A stretch of DNA of 9,429 nucleotides from NCBI GenBank assembly GCA_024645065.1, contig JAHEGP010000114.1:1-9429 (forward strand). The letters are read 5' to 3'. Of the stretch, positions 1-5,463 are shown in pieces. The notes under the pieces are model-generated. The model was not told where the DNA came from. It saw only the letters and a list, made by a program, of their open reading frames with translations, and made no database searches. The translations under genes were made by a program, and so were the position numbers. This DNA is from Cellvibrionales bacterium. Its GTDB lineage: Bacteria > Pseudomonadota > Gammaproteobacteria > Pseudomonadales > JAHEGP01. Within the stretch, counting starts at the first letter, position 1; each line of letters starts with the position of its first letter.

Positions 1-24
1 GACATACTTGGTAAACTCGTTCAT
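1..24 (-). CDS. 5' end of an unidentified gene, cut by window edge
   Basis: Only the first eight codons are present (MNEFTKYV), starting with ATG at 24-22 on the minus strand. An AGGAGG Shine-Dalgarno (complement of 32-37) lies 7 nt before the ATG, which is why I treat this as a genuine start. Eight residues are too few to name a family. The gene lies downstream of the 167-640 gene on the same strand, 142 nt away, so it could be co-transcribed or have its own promoter. Confidence 0.6.
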
Positions 25-31
25 GACCTAT

Positions 32-37
32 CCTCCT
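32..37 (-). promoter_or_regulatory. Strong ribosome binding site AGGAGG for the left-edge gene
   Basis: The complement reads GAGGAGGATAGGTC and then ATG. This is a full AGGAGG core with a 7-nt spacer. It is one of the two strongest Shine-Dalgarno matches in the window and decides the start of the truncated gene at the left edge. Confidence 0.7.
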
Positions 38-166
38 CAATTATGGCTCTGAGCCAACGGTGTTTCGCCCTCAGCTTAATCCACGGCGTTGAGGACGGGT
101 AGGTCACTACATGATGTCTAGACGGGCTTTTTGACGCCGGTCCGGTTTTACCGTCAATTGCTCCCG

Positions 167-640
167 TTAATCCCTGGCGAAAACAATTGTTCGGGACCGG
201 ATACCCAATTCCAGTTGCGAGGGGTCATTGCCAAGGTTCCGGGTAGCGTGCTTGCCCGGGCGCGGTGCGGGATAACACCCAGTGAATTGCTGCCCCGGTG
301 ATATCTTCTGTTCACTGCTATAGCGCTGCAGCCAACCCCCGGTCAGTTCGGCGCGAGTGCCCGGTCGACGTGCGCTAAAAACCCAGTCCACCCTGGCGAT
401 GGGGTAACTCGAACCGTTAACGATAGTTACCAACAGAGGTTCCGCTTCACTGCAACTCTCACCGTCGTAATTCACAGTGACCGATACGGCCCCTCTCTGG
501 CCATCCATCTGGTGCTTTTCCCAGTAAAAGTAGCCACCAATCGCAAGCCCGACTACTGCACTAGCTGCCAGTATCCTCACCATCTGGCGGGGAAACATGA
601 ACAGCAAAGCCACTACGGCAAAAGTAAACAAAAACCACAT
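167..640 (-). CDS. Membrane-anchored protein of unknown function, 157 aa
   Basis: I do not recognise a named family. Residues 2-16 and about 22-38 are two hydrophobic segments separated by a short basic turn (PRQMVR), so the protein probably has an N-terminal hairpin or anchor. Residues from about 50 to the end look like one small beta-rich domain outside the membrane: alternating strands (VSVTVNY, LLVTIVN, VDWVFSA), many glycines and prolines, and no long helix. Two cysteines (C63 and C122) flank this domain and could form a disulfide if it is periplasmic. The start is ATG at 640, preceded by a short purine-rich AGAGGG site. The neighbours give no functional hint: unrelated genes lie on both sides. 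The existence of the gene is fairly likely from its protein-like character; the topology is inferred. Confidence 0.7.
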   Translation of the reverse strand: MWFLFTFAVVALLFMFPRQMVRILAASAVVGLAIGGYFYWEKHQMDGQRGAVSVTVNYDGESCSEAEPLLVTIVNGSSYPIARVDWVFSARRPGTRAELTGGWLQRYSSEQKISPGQQFTGCYPAPRPGKHATRNLGNDPSQLELGIRSRTIVFARD

Positions 641-985
641 AGTACCCTCTCGGCAATCCGACTCAACCCACCTTATACCCCACCCGGGCCGGCGGTGCGA
701 ACTTTCACTGCGTTAGCTCCAGGGCATGCCCTGTTGCGACTTCATACCGCTGCCCCCGGGGCTAGTATAACTGGCCTGTGTCTACCGCCATGGGGCACTA
801 CGGCGGCATCTCCAGGATATGAGGGTGATGCTGATTTGTGCCTGTTTCTTCGGGTCCCGGAAGTTCGAGCGACAAGATGGGCCATGTGTTACTGCGCTAA
901 TGGCGGGAACCGGGAGCATCTTGCGTCTGCATCGCCCAGAAACTAGTATTGACATTCATACAACAGTTTACCAAGCGGATTATCG
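641..985. other. 345-nt intergenic region between divergent genes
   Basis: No reading frame here looks like a protein. The plus-strand frame open across 512-946 is composition-driven and lies partly antisense to the membrane-protein gene. The region should hold the promoters of the two divergent flanking genes. I see a TTGACA at 949-954 but no acceptable -10 element at 16-18 nt from it. The only clear structure is the 14-bp palindrome listed separately. Confidence 0.5.
720..733. repeat. 14-bp perfect palindrome CAGGGCATGCCCTG
   Basis: CAGGGCA and TGCCCTG are perfect inverted half-sites with no spacer, lying in the intergenic region between divergent genes. Such a site could be an operator for a dimeric regulator, but no regulator gene is nearby and the sequence does not match an operator I know. 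A 14-bp palindrome is uncommon by chance, although GC-rich self-complementary words do occur. Confidence 0.35.
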
Positions 986-1369
986 ATGTTGAAACGGGGG
1001 GGGTTGAAGCCTGGGTCGTGGCTTATTCTGTTATTACTGCTGGGTCCTCGTACAGCCGCCGCCGATAGGGACCCCGCGATCGCAGTCAGGGAAGCCATTG
1101 CCGGTGGCGCGGATGCCAGCCAGGTCATCGATACCTTGCAAAGCCTGGATGTCCCACTCCAGGAGGCCATTATTATCGCGATCAATAACTGCCCACAAAT
1201 CATGGCCGGCGCCCTGACGATTGCCGCCATGGCGCGTGCTGAATCAGAACACCAGGAAGAAATTGGCTACCTCGCGCTAACAGCCGCAACCGGCGTCGGC
1301 TCCTGCACCGTAGCGGAAGCGATCGGCATGCCCCAGCCTTCAATCTGCGCCCAGCTGCTGCGCCAGTAA
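986..1369 (+). CDS. Small exported protein of unknown function, 127 aa
   Basis: The N-terminus is a typical Sec signal peptide: basic start (MLKRGGLK), a hydrophobic core at residues 12-20 (WLILLLLLG), then an AAA-like cleavage site near residue 26 before DRDP. The mature part of about 100 residues is alanine-rich and mostly helical, with short helices broken by glycines, and carries three cysteines (C69, C107, C121). It has no membrane segment of its own and no lipobox cysteine, so it is probably soluble in the periplasm or secreted. I cannot assign a family or function. The Shine-Dalgarno is weak (AGCGGA, about 6 nt before ATG). A minus-strand frame over 943-1230 is the alternative, but the signal peptide on the plus strand and the terminator right at this stop codon favour this strand. 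It stands alone as a single-gene unit. Confidence 0.65.
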   Translation: MLKRGGLKPGSWLILLLLLGPRTAAADRDPAIAVREAIAGGADASQVIDTLQSLDVPLQEAIIIAINNCPQIMAGALTIAAMARAESEHQEEIGYLALTAATGVGSCTVAEAIGMPQPSICAQLLRQ

Positions 1370-1406
1370 CAACCCGCTTTGGCGCATTCCCGCAGCTGCT
1401 TTTTTT
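1352..1406 (+). terminator. Intrinsic terminator overlapping the stop codon of the small exported protein
   Basis: The outer arms CAGCTGC (1352-1358) and GCAGCTG (1392-1398) pair over 7 bp. The inner arms TGCGCCA (1359-1365) and TGGCGCA (1380-1386) pair over another 7 bp, with a 5-nt bulge on the 3' side. A run of seven T residues (1400-1406) follows immediately. The stem starts five codons before the TAA at 1367-1369, so the coding end forms part of the terminator. It also separates this gene from the convergent DUF47 gene. Confidence 0.55.
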
Positions 1407-1438
1407 ACTATCGAGGCCTGTCCTTTTTGCAGCTTAAC

Positions 1439-2137
1439 TCATATCAGTTTAACGATGATATCGTGCAGTAATTCACTGTCTCGCCCAAGCGCGTCGGCGG
1501 CATGGGACAAGTGGCGATAAATTTCTCGATGCTTCATCACGTAGACCATGTAATCCATCGCCAATACATCGTCGCTTTGCCCCTCCCGCTGGTGTTGCTT
1601 GCGAAAGCTGTCCTTGTCCAGAAGTTCCACCAATGCCCTGCGGTAGATCTTCTTCATATTTCGCTCGGACTTGTGCGATTGTTTGGCATACTGCTCCGCC
1701 CCACCGGGGGCCTTTTCCAGCAGCGCGTAACCCGCCCGCAGCGACTCGACGCCAGCACACAGTTCCTCGCCAAGTTCCAACATGAAAGCATCGGCGGGAA
1801 TCTCGAACATATGCAATTCGTAGACCGTGGTTTTGGCAAAATTGATGAGCATATCGATGCCAGCGATCGCATCGTAAAGGTCTTCCCGGTCGATGGGCGT
1901 GGAAAAAGATTCATTGAGAATGCGAATGTTGCGGTCCTTTATCTTGTCCGCATCGTGCTCGAGGTCTCTTACCTTCTGCGCCAGATCGGGATCATTGCTG
2001 CGCAGGTATTCAACAAAAACCTCCATCGTTTCCAAAGCCAGGTCGCATTGTTCGTTGAGCAACGCAAAAAACTTCGGCATGCGAGGAAACACCCTGCCCA
2101 TTAGTCGGTGCAATAAAGATCCAGAGGCTTCAGTCAT
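1439..2137 (-). CDS. DUF47 / PhoU-like phosphate transport accessory protein
   Basis: This 232-aa all-helical protein belongs to the DUF47 family (PhoU-related, Pit accessory proteins). Recognisable segments are the N-terminal stretch FPRMPKFFALLNEQCDLA (17-34), the acidic motif LEHDADKIK (59-67), which corresponds to the metal-binding E/D-x-x-x-D type motif of PhoU proteins, the segment PIDREDLYDAIAGID (81-95), and a C-terminal helix MKHREIYRHLSHAADAL (201-217). The length is normal for the family (roughly 210-230 aa). It is cytoplasmic. DUF47 proteins are thought to modulate the linked low-affinity PiT permease, though the mechanism is not well established. Here it follows the permease gene on the same strand with a 33-nt gap, so the two are almost certainly co-transcribed. 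GGAG about 8-9 nt upstream of the ATG supports the start. Confidence 0.9.
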   Translation of the reverse strand: MTEASGSLLHRLMGRVFPRMPKFFALLNEQCDLALETMEVFVEYLRSNDPDLAQKVRDLEHDADKIKDRNIRILNESFSTPIDREDLYDAIAGIDMLINFAKTTVYELHMFEIPADAFMLELGEELCAGVESLRAGYALLEKAPGGAEQYAKQSHKSERNMKKIYRRALVELLDKDSFRKQHQREGQSDDVLAMDYMVYVMKHREIYRHLSHAADALGRDSELLHDIIVKLI

Positions 2138-2170
2138 CGCATTTTCTCCAGTGATTGATACCCATTGGCG

Positions 2171-3211
2171 TCAGAATAGCCCCCGTACCAGGTGAACAAG
2201 GCCATAAAAAACGATGGCCACGAAGGCGGCGCCCGGTATCGTAATGATCCAGGTACTGATAATTTCACGGGCCTTGCCCCAGCGCACTGCTTTGGGTCGC
2301 TCAGACGCTCCAATGCCCATTATTGAGGAACTGACCACGTGGGTGGTCGAGACTGGCGCCCCAATCACAGACGCACCAAAAATGACGGCAGCAGAAGTCA
2401 GCTGTGCGTCCACCGCGTGCAGCGGCCGCACCTTGTAGATTCCGAATCCCACCGTGCGCACAATTCGCCAGCCACCCATCATCGTTCCAATTGTAATCAT
2501 GCTCGCACAGGCTACAACCACCCACAGTGGAACTACGAATTCCGTGAGATACCCGCCCAGTACCAACACCATGGTGATGATACCCATACTCTTCTGGGCG
2601 TCGTTGGCGCCATGGGAAAACGAGAGTCCAGCAGCGCTGAACCATTGCACCCGTCGCAAATTCTTGTTTAGCGAAGGCCGGGCTCCCTGAAGCAAAAATG
2701 CCATGATCCGCTGGATGGCAAAACCGGCCCAAAAACCAATCAGCGGGGAGAGAACCAACGCCAGGATTACTTTGGTCACACCGGTCAATTCGCCATGCAG
2801 GAGTTGGGCAAAGCCCCAGACTACGTATTGCGGCCCCGCCGCGACGACTACCGCTCCCACCAGGCCACCGACAAGCGCGTGGGAGGAGGAGGAAGGAATA
2901 CCCAACCACCAGGTCAACAGATTCCAGACGATAGCACCGCCAAGCCCACACAAGATGATGAGCATGGATGTCACCGTTTCCAGGGAACTGACGTCGACAA
3001 ATTTGCCGATAGTATTCGCCACCGCCGTACCACCGAGCAAGGGACCAATGAAGTGGAAGATTCCCACCAGCAGGACCGCCTGGGTCGGAGTCATGGCCCG
3101 GGAAGCCACCACGGTGGCAATCATATTCGAGGCATCATGAAAGCCGTTGGTTAGATCAAAAAACAAAATAACCAGGATGCTGAAAATGGCGAGCAGCAGT
3201 ACAGTATCCAT
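2171..3211 (-). CDS. pit: PiT-family inorganic phosphate transporter
   Basis: This integral membrane permease of 346 aa imports inorganic phosphate, in bacterial PiT proteins usually as a metal-phosphate complex driven by the proton gradient. Both inverted-repeat signatures of the PiT family are present: FFDLTNGFHDASN (17-29) in the N-terminal half and FSHGANDAQKSMGI (198-211) in the C-terminal half. The paired serine/histidine motifs IPSSSSHALVGG (105-116) and APVSTTHVVSSS (285-296) are also there. About ten hydrophobic segments are visible. It is much shorter than E. coli PitA (about 500 aa) and matches the compact PiT class that is paired with DUF47 proteins. The reading frame is open back to 3313, but the extra 34 residues are polar, basic and unlike the family. 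The start at 3211 puts a hydrophobic helix directly at the N-terminus. The ribosome binding site is weak. Substrate could in principle be sulfate, as in some PiT relatives, but the DUF47 partner favours phosphate. Confidence 0.92.
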   Translation of the reverse strand: MDTVLLLAIFSILVILFFDLTNGFHDASNMIATVVASRAMTPTQAVLLVGIFHFIGPLLGGTAVANTIGKFVDVSSLETVTSMLIILCGLGGAIVWNLLTWWLGIPSSSSHALVGGLVGAVVVAAGPQYVVWGFAQLLHGELTGVTKVILALVLSPLIGFWAGFAIQRIMAFLLQGARPSLNKNLRRVQWFSAAGLSFSHGANDAQKSMGIITMVLVLGGYLTEFVVPLWVVVACASMITIGTMMGGWRIVRTVGFGIYKVRPLHAVDAQLTSAAVIFGASVIGAPVSTTHVVSSSIMGIGASERPKAVRWGKAREIISTWIITIPGAAFVAIVFYGLVHLVRGLF

Positions 3212-3246
3212 AACGTGCTGTCTTTTTTTATTTATTGTCGCAGTAA

Positions 3247-3298
3247 TTAAACACCAGTTGCGGAAGAAAAAACCAGTACTATTTTCACAAATCCTCCT
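3247..3298 (-). promoter_or_regulatory. Possible leader peptide reading frame with strong Shine-Dalgarno upstream of pit
   Basis: On the minus strand, AAAGGAGG (AGGAGG core = complement of 3293-3298) is followed after 4 nt by GTG at 3288-3286. A 13-codon frame, MKIVLVFSSATGV, then ends at TAA (3249-3247). The frame stops 35 nt before the pit start and is in a different frame from pit. The pit start itself has only a weak ribosome binding site. This arrangement would fit a translated leader that influences pit expression, but it could be a chance match. It is not needed for any annotated gene. Confidence 0.3.
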
Positions 3299-3341
3299 TT
3301 TCCGGAATGGCATGGAAACCCTTGCCCGGTTCCCGGTTGAT

Positions 3342-3420
3342 GCCTGTCCGATTCATTATGCACGTCCAATACAGTATCCTTTTACCTCAATTTGCGTAAC
3401 CGCAATTTATCGGGACAGGC
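3342..3420. repeat. Nested inverted repeats upstream of the crotonase gene
   Basis: GCCTGTCC (3342-3349) and GGACAGGC (3413-3420) are perfect 8-bp inverted repeats 63 nt apart. Inside them, AATTTGCG (3389-3396) and CGCAATTT (3401-3408) form a dyad around TAAC with one mismatch. The inner dyad has the size and symmetry of a regulator binding site and lies about 70-90 nt before the crotonase ATG, where an operator would be expected. No regulator can be named. Confidence 0.35.
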
Positions 3421-3479
3421 CAGGAACATCATCTGGGTTTTTCGCCTGCTACCCGCCACTTTGGAAACGGAGACCCGGG

Positions 3480-4244
3480 ATGAGCGATGTTGTAACAGTC
3501 ACAAACGAGGCCGGAATCATGACGATTACCATCAACCGGCCGGAGGCAAAAAATGCGGTCAACAAGGCAGTAGCCGTCGCCATTGCCGCGGCAGTTGATG
3601 AACTCGACAGCAATGATGCCATTCGAGTTGCTATTCTCACCGGCGCCGGGGGCAGCTTTTGCGCCGGCATGGATCTTAAAGCCTTCATGAGCGGCGAGCT
3701 ACCGCTTGTCGAGGGGCGCGGGTTTGCCGGTATTACCGAAGCGCCGCCGAAGAAGCCCTTGATTGCCGCGGTTGAGGGCTTTGCATTGGCTGGCGGCTTC
3801 GAGCTGGCCATTACCTGCGACCTGATTGTTGCCGCCGACAACAGTAAATTCGGTATTCCCGAAGTCAAGCGCGGACTGGTGGCGGCCGGCGGCGGCCTGA
3901 TCCGCTTGCCCAAACAGATACCATCCCGCCTCGCAATGGAACTCGCGCTCACCGGCGACTTCATCACGGCCCAGCGCGCCTACGAAATTGGCTTGATCAA
4001 TCGCATAGCCGCTGCGGGCAGCGTGTTGGAGAAGGCCAATGAGCTAGCTCGTACCATAGTCGCCAATGGTCCGCTCGCGGTGGCGGCAACCAAGCAGGTA
4101 ATGATGGCGCTGGATAGTTGGCCAGAGGACGAAAAATTCAAGCGCCAGACCGACATCGTCATGCCGGTATTCATCAGCGCCGACGCCGTCGAGGGATCCT
4201 CGGCCTTCGCCGAGAAAAGAAAGCCCAACTGGCAGGGCAAGTGA
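3480..4244 (+). CDS. Enoyl-CoA hydratase/isomerase family protein (crotonase fold)
   Basis: This complete crotonase-family enzyme has 254 aa, the usual length. By family it would add water across the double bond of a 2-enoyl-CoA, or carry out a related isomerase reaction, in the cytoplasm. Visible elements are the N-terminal INRPEAKNAV (18-27), the oxyanion-hole segment GSFCAGMDL (58-66), the second oxyanion segment GFALAGGFELAITCDL (100-115), and FGIPEVKRGL (124-133). The two glutamates that act as acid and base in rat mitochondrial hydratase (E144 and E164) align with E108 in GGFEL and E128 in PEV, with the same spacing of 20, so hydratase activity is plausible. The C-terminus AFAEKRKPNWQGK is typical of the family. 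The frame is open upstream to 3147, but GGAG at 3469-3472, 7 nt before ATG 3480, and family alignment set the start. The gene stands alone, so the CoA substrate cannot be deduced. Confidence 0.9.
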   Translation: MSDVVTVTNEAGIMTITINRPEAKNAVNKAVAVAIAAAVDELDSNDAIRVAILTGAGGSFCAGMDLKAFMSGELPLVEGRGFAGITEAPPKKPLIAAVEGFALAGGFELAITCDLIVAADNSKFGIPEVKRGLVAAGGGLIRLPKQIPSRLAMELALTGDFITAQRAYEIGLINRIAAAGSVLEKANELARTIVANGPLAVAATKQVMMALDSWPEDEKFKRQTDIVMPVFISADAVEGSSAFAEKRKPNWQGK

Positions 4245-4268
4245 TCGTTCCTGCGCCCGGCTGCATAG

Positions 4269-4293
4269 GCCCCGCCCTGCTGATGGGCGGGGC
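4269..4293. terminator. GC-rich hairpin after the crotonase gene
   Basis: GCCCCGCCC (4269-4277) and GGGCGGGGC (4285-4293) form a perfect 9-bp stem with a 7-nt loop, 24 nt after the crotonase stop. No T-run follows on either strand, so it does not meet the full definition of an intrinsic terminator. It could still stall transcription, protect the 3' end of the mRNA, or work with Rho. It lies between convergent genes, where a bidirectional element would make sense. Confidence 0.45.
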
Positions 4294-4377
4294 GCATTCA
4301 GGACGCAATGCCGTTCTTTAACGCGAGCAAGGAACAAGCCGACTGGCGGCCTGTAAAATGGCCGCAACCGCCAATAA

Positions 4378-4782
4378 TCAGTGGGTTATAACCCTGGGCA
4401 GACTGGAGGCCTGACCGACCCAATCCTGAACCTGAGCGAGTGAGGGCACCTGGCGCACCAGTTTTTTGGCGCTATTGACCTCGACCATCTTCGCGTGAAG
4501 GTTGTCGGCGTTGCGCTGGGCCAGCTCCGGGACGGTATCCACACCGGCTTCCTCGAGCAGATCGGCATACTGGGTATTAATGCCCTTGATGCGAGCGAGA
4601 TCAGCACGATTGACCCACCCCAGCAACAACTTCTCACTGATATTCAACTGCTCGGCAAACTGTTTGCGGCCCTTCTTGTCGCAACAGGAAGACAGTAAAG
4701 ACTCCACTGAGTTGATTCCACCCTCTTTCAGTTTAGCGCTGTAAACTTCCCCGATACCCTCGATCTCTGCCAGCTTGGTCAT
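4378..4782 (-). CDS. DUF4332 helix-hairpin-helix protein
   Basis: This 134-aa cytoplasmic protein is built from two tandem helix-hairpin-helix units: IEGIGEVYSAKLKEGGI (7-23) and IKGINTQYADLLEEAGV (65-81). Each is followed by the typical continuation in which a helix starts with a small-residue segment (NSVESLL, DTVPELA). This layout is that of the DUF4332 family. HhH units usually bind DNA non-specifically, but DUF4332 proteins have no settled function. The start is ATG at 4782 rather than the TTG one codon upstream, because AAGGA lies 7 nt before the ATG. A CC pair at 33-34 lies between the two units. The gene stands alone between the crotonase gene (convergent) and the cupin gene. Confidence 0.85.
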   Translation of the reverse strand: MTKLAEIEGIGEVYSAKLKEGGINSVESLLSSCCDKKGRKQFAEQLNISEKLLLGWVNRADLARIKGINTQYADLLEEAGVDTVPELAQRNADNLHAKMVEVNSAKKLVRQVPSLAQVQDWVGQASSLPRVITH

Positions 4783-5085
4783 CAATAAATCCTTGTCCAG
4801 TTAACGATAAATAAACGCTCAACTATCGCTACCGCAATGGCGTCGTAAGTGGCGCGACCACGGTGCGATTCAGCGCTTTATCTTACCAAGTCTCCCGCTG
4901 ACAAGCACCAGCTGGCAGGGGATTTTAGTGACGGTTTTCGATAGGGCAGCAGCGCATTGGCAGAGTCATGCATTGCCGGGTTAACGACCGCGGTCCCTCC
5001 CTGACACCCCAGCCTGGCCGACTGCGACCCGGTCGCCTGATCAACCGTCAGGTGCAGGTCACCAAGCTGATAAAAGGTGAGTATC
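4783..5085. other. About 300 nt with no well-supported gene
   Basis: This stretch separates the cupin gene from the DUF4332 gene. It should hold the end of the cupin transcript and the promoter of the DUF4332 gene. The only sizeable minus-strand frame is the 75-codon one listed separately. I found no convincing hairpin plus T-run to terminate the cupin unit. Confidence 0.4.
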
Positions 5086-5105
5086 TCATCCACTGCCGGC
5101 GGCAT
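4878..5105 (-). CDS. Doubtful small ORF overlapping the cupin 3' end, 75 aa
   Basis: A minus-strand frame from ATG 5105 encodes 75 residues (MPPAVDEILTFYQLGDL and onward) and would overlap the end of the cupin gene by 20 nt. The sequence has no membrane segment, no recognisable domain and a mixed, low-structure composition. A GGCGGA about 8 nt before the ATG is a poor Shine-Dalgarno. The overlap and same strand are compatible with translational coupling, but the frame may be chance. I list it because it is the only candidate in the region. Confidence 0.18.
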   Translation of the reverse strand: MPPAVDEILTFYQLGDLHLTVDQATGSQSARLGCQGGTAVVNPAMHDSANALLPYRKPSLKSPASWCLSAGDLVR

Positions 5106-5439
5106 CGGGTGATTCCGCCGGATAGTGTAGCGCCAGCCAAATAGTGTCAACCGATGGGTCGGTCCAGTCTACCCTGTGGCGGATACGGGCCGGAATATTG
5201 AGAAAGTCGCCTCGCTGCAGCTGACGGATTGAGCCGTCGTCAAAGCGCAACCTGGCCGCCCCCTGGAGCAGCATAAGCCACTCATTCCGGGGCTGATCGT
5301 ACCAATCGGACGCCGGTGTGCAATGGCCCCGGGAAACGATGCGCTCGATACGCAGTGGTCCCGACTGGAGCAGCGTATCAAACACCTCCTCTGGCAAATC
5401 TGCCGGCAGGGCCGAGAAAATATTGTCGACTTTGGTCAC
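5086..5439 (-). CDS. Small single-domain cupin protein
   Basis: This 117-aa protein is a single cupin beta-barrel. The central part WYDQPRNEWLMLLQGAARL (46-64) and LQRGDFLNIPARIRHRVDW (74-92) match cupin motifs 1 and 2, and TIWLALHY (99-106) is the usual closing strand. Of the typical metal ligands, the motif 1 H-x-H pair is not obvious, while E53 and H88 (motif 2) remain. Metal binding is therefore uncertain and may be altered. Small cupins like this act as metalloenzymes or ligand-binding proteins, and the substrate cannot be predicted. The start is GTG at 5439, 24 nt after the stop of the AidB-like gene on the same strand, which suggests co-transcription. The N-terminal segment FSALPADLPEEVF (8-20) is typical of this cupin group and supports that start. 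The ribosome binding site is weak. Confidence 0.82.
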   Translation of the reverse strand: MTKVDNIFSALPADLPEEVFDTLLQSGPLRIERIVSRGHCTPASDWYDQPRNEWLMLLQGAARLRFDDGSIRQLQRGDFLNIPARIRHRVDWTDPSVDTIWLALHYPAESPDAAGSG

Positions 5440-5463
5440 CGATCAAGCGCCACCGCTGCGGGC

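Noticed and set aside
949..983. TTGACA as a -35 element for the small exported protein
   Set aside because: No -10-like hexamer lies 16-18 nt downstream. The nearest candidate, GATTAT, is 23 nt away.
1502..2104. A 200-codon plus-strand open frame
   Set aside because: It is antisense to the DUF47 gene, whose family match is unambiguous.
3218..3239. Possible Pho box before pit (CTGTC and TTGTC repeats)
   Set aside because: The two copies are 17 nt apart start to start instead of 11, and they point away from pit.
3212..3313. N-terminal extension of pit to 3313
   Set aside because: The 34 added residues are basic and polar. PiT proteins of this class start directly with the first membrane helix.
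3147..3479. N-terminal extension of the crotonase frame by 111 codons
   Set aside because: The extra sequence overlaps the divergent pit gene and its upstream region and is not crotonase-like. A good ribosome binding site precedes ATG 3480.
3449..3967. A 172-codon minus-strand open frame
   Set aside because: It is antisense to the crotonase gene and has a low-complexity serine/alanine/proline composition.
5074..5087. ATG overlapping the cupin TGA stop (ATGA) as the start of a coupled gene
   Set aside because: That frame ends after 13 codons and encodes nothing recognisable.
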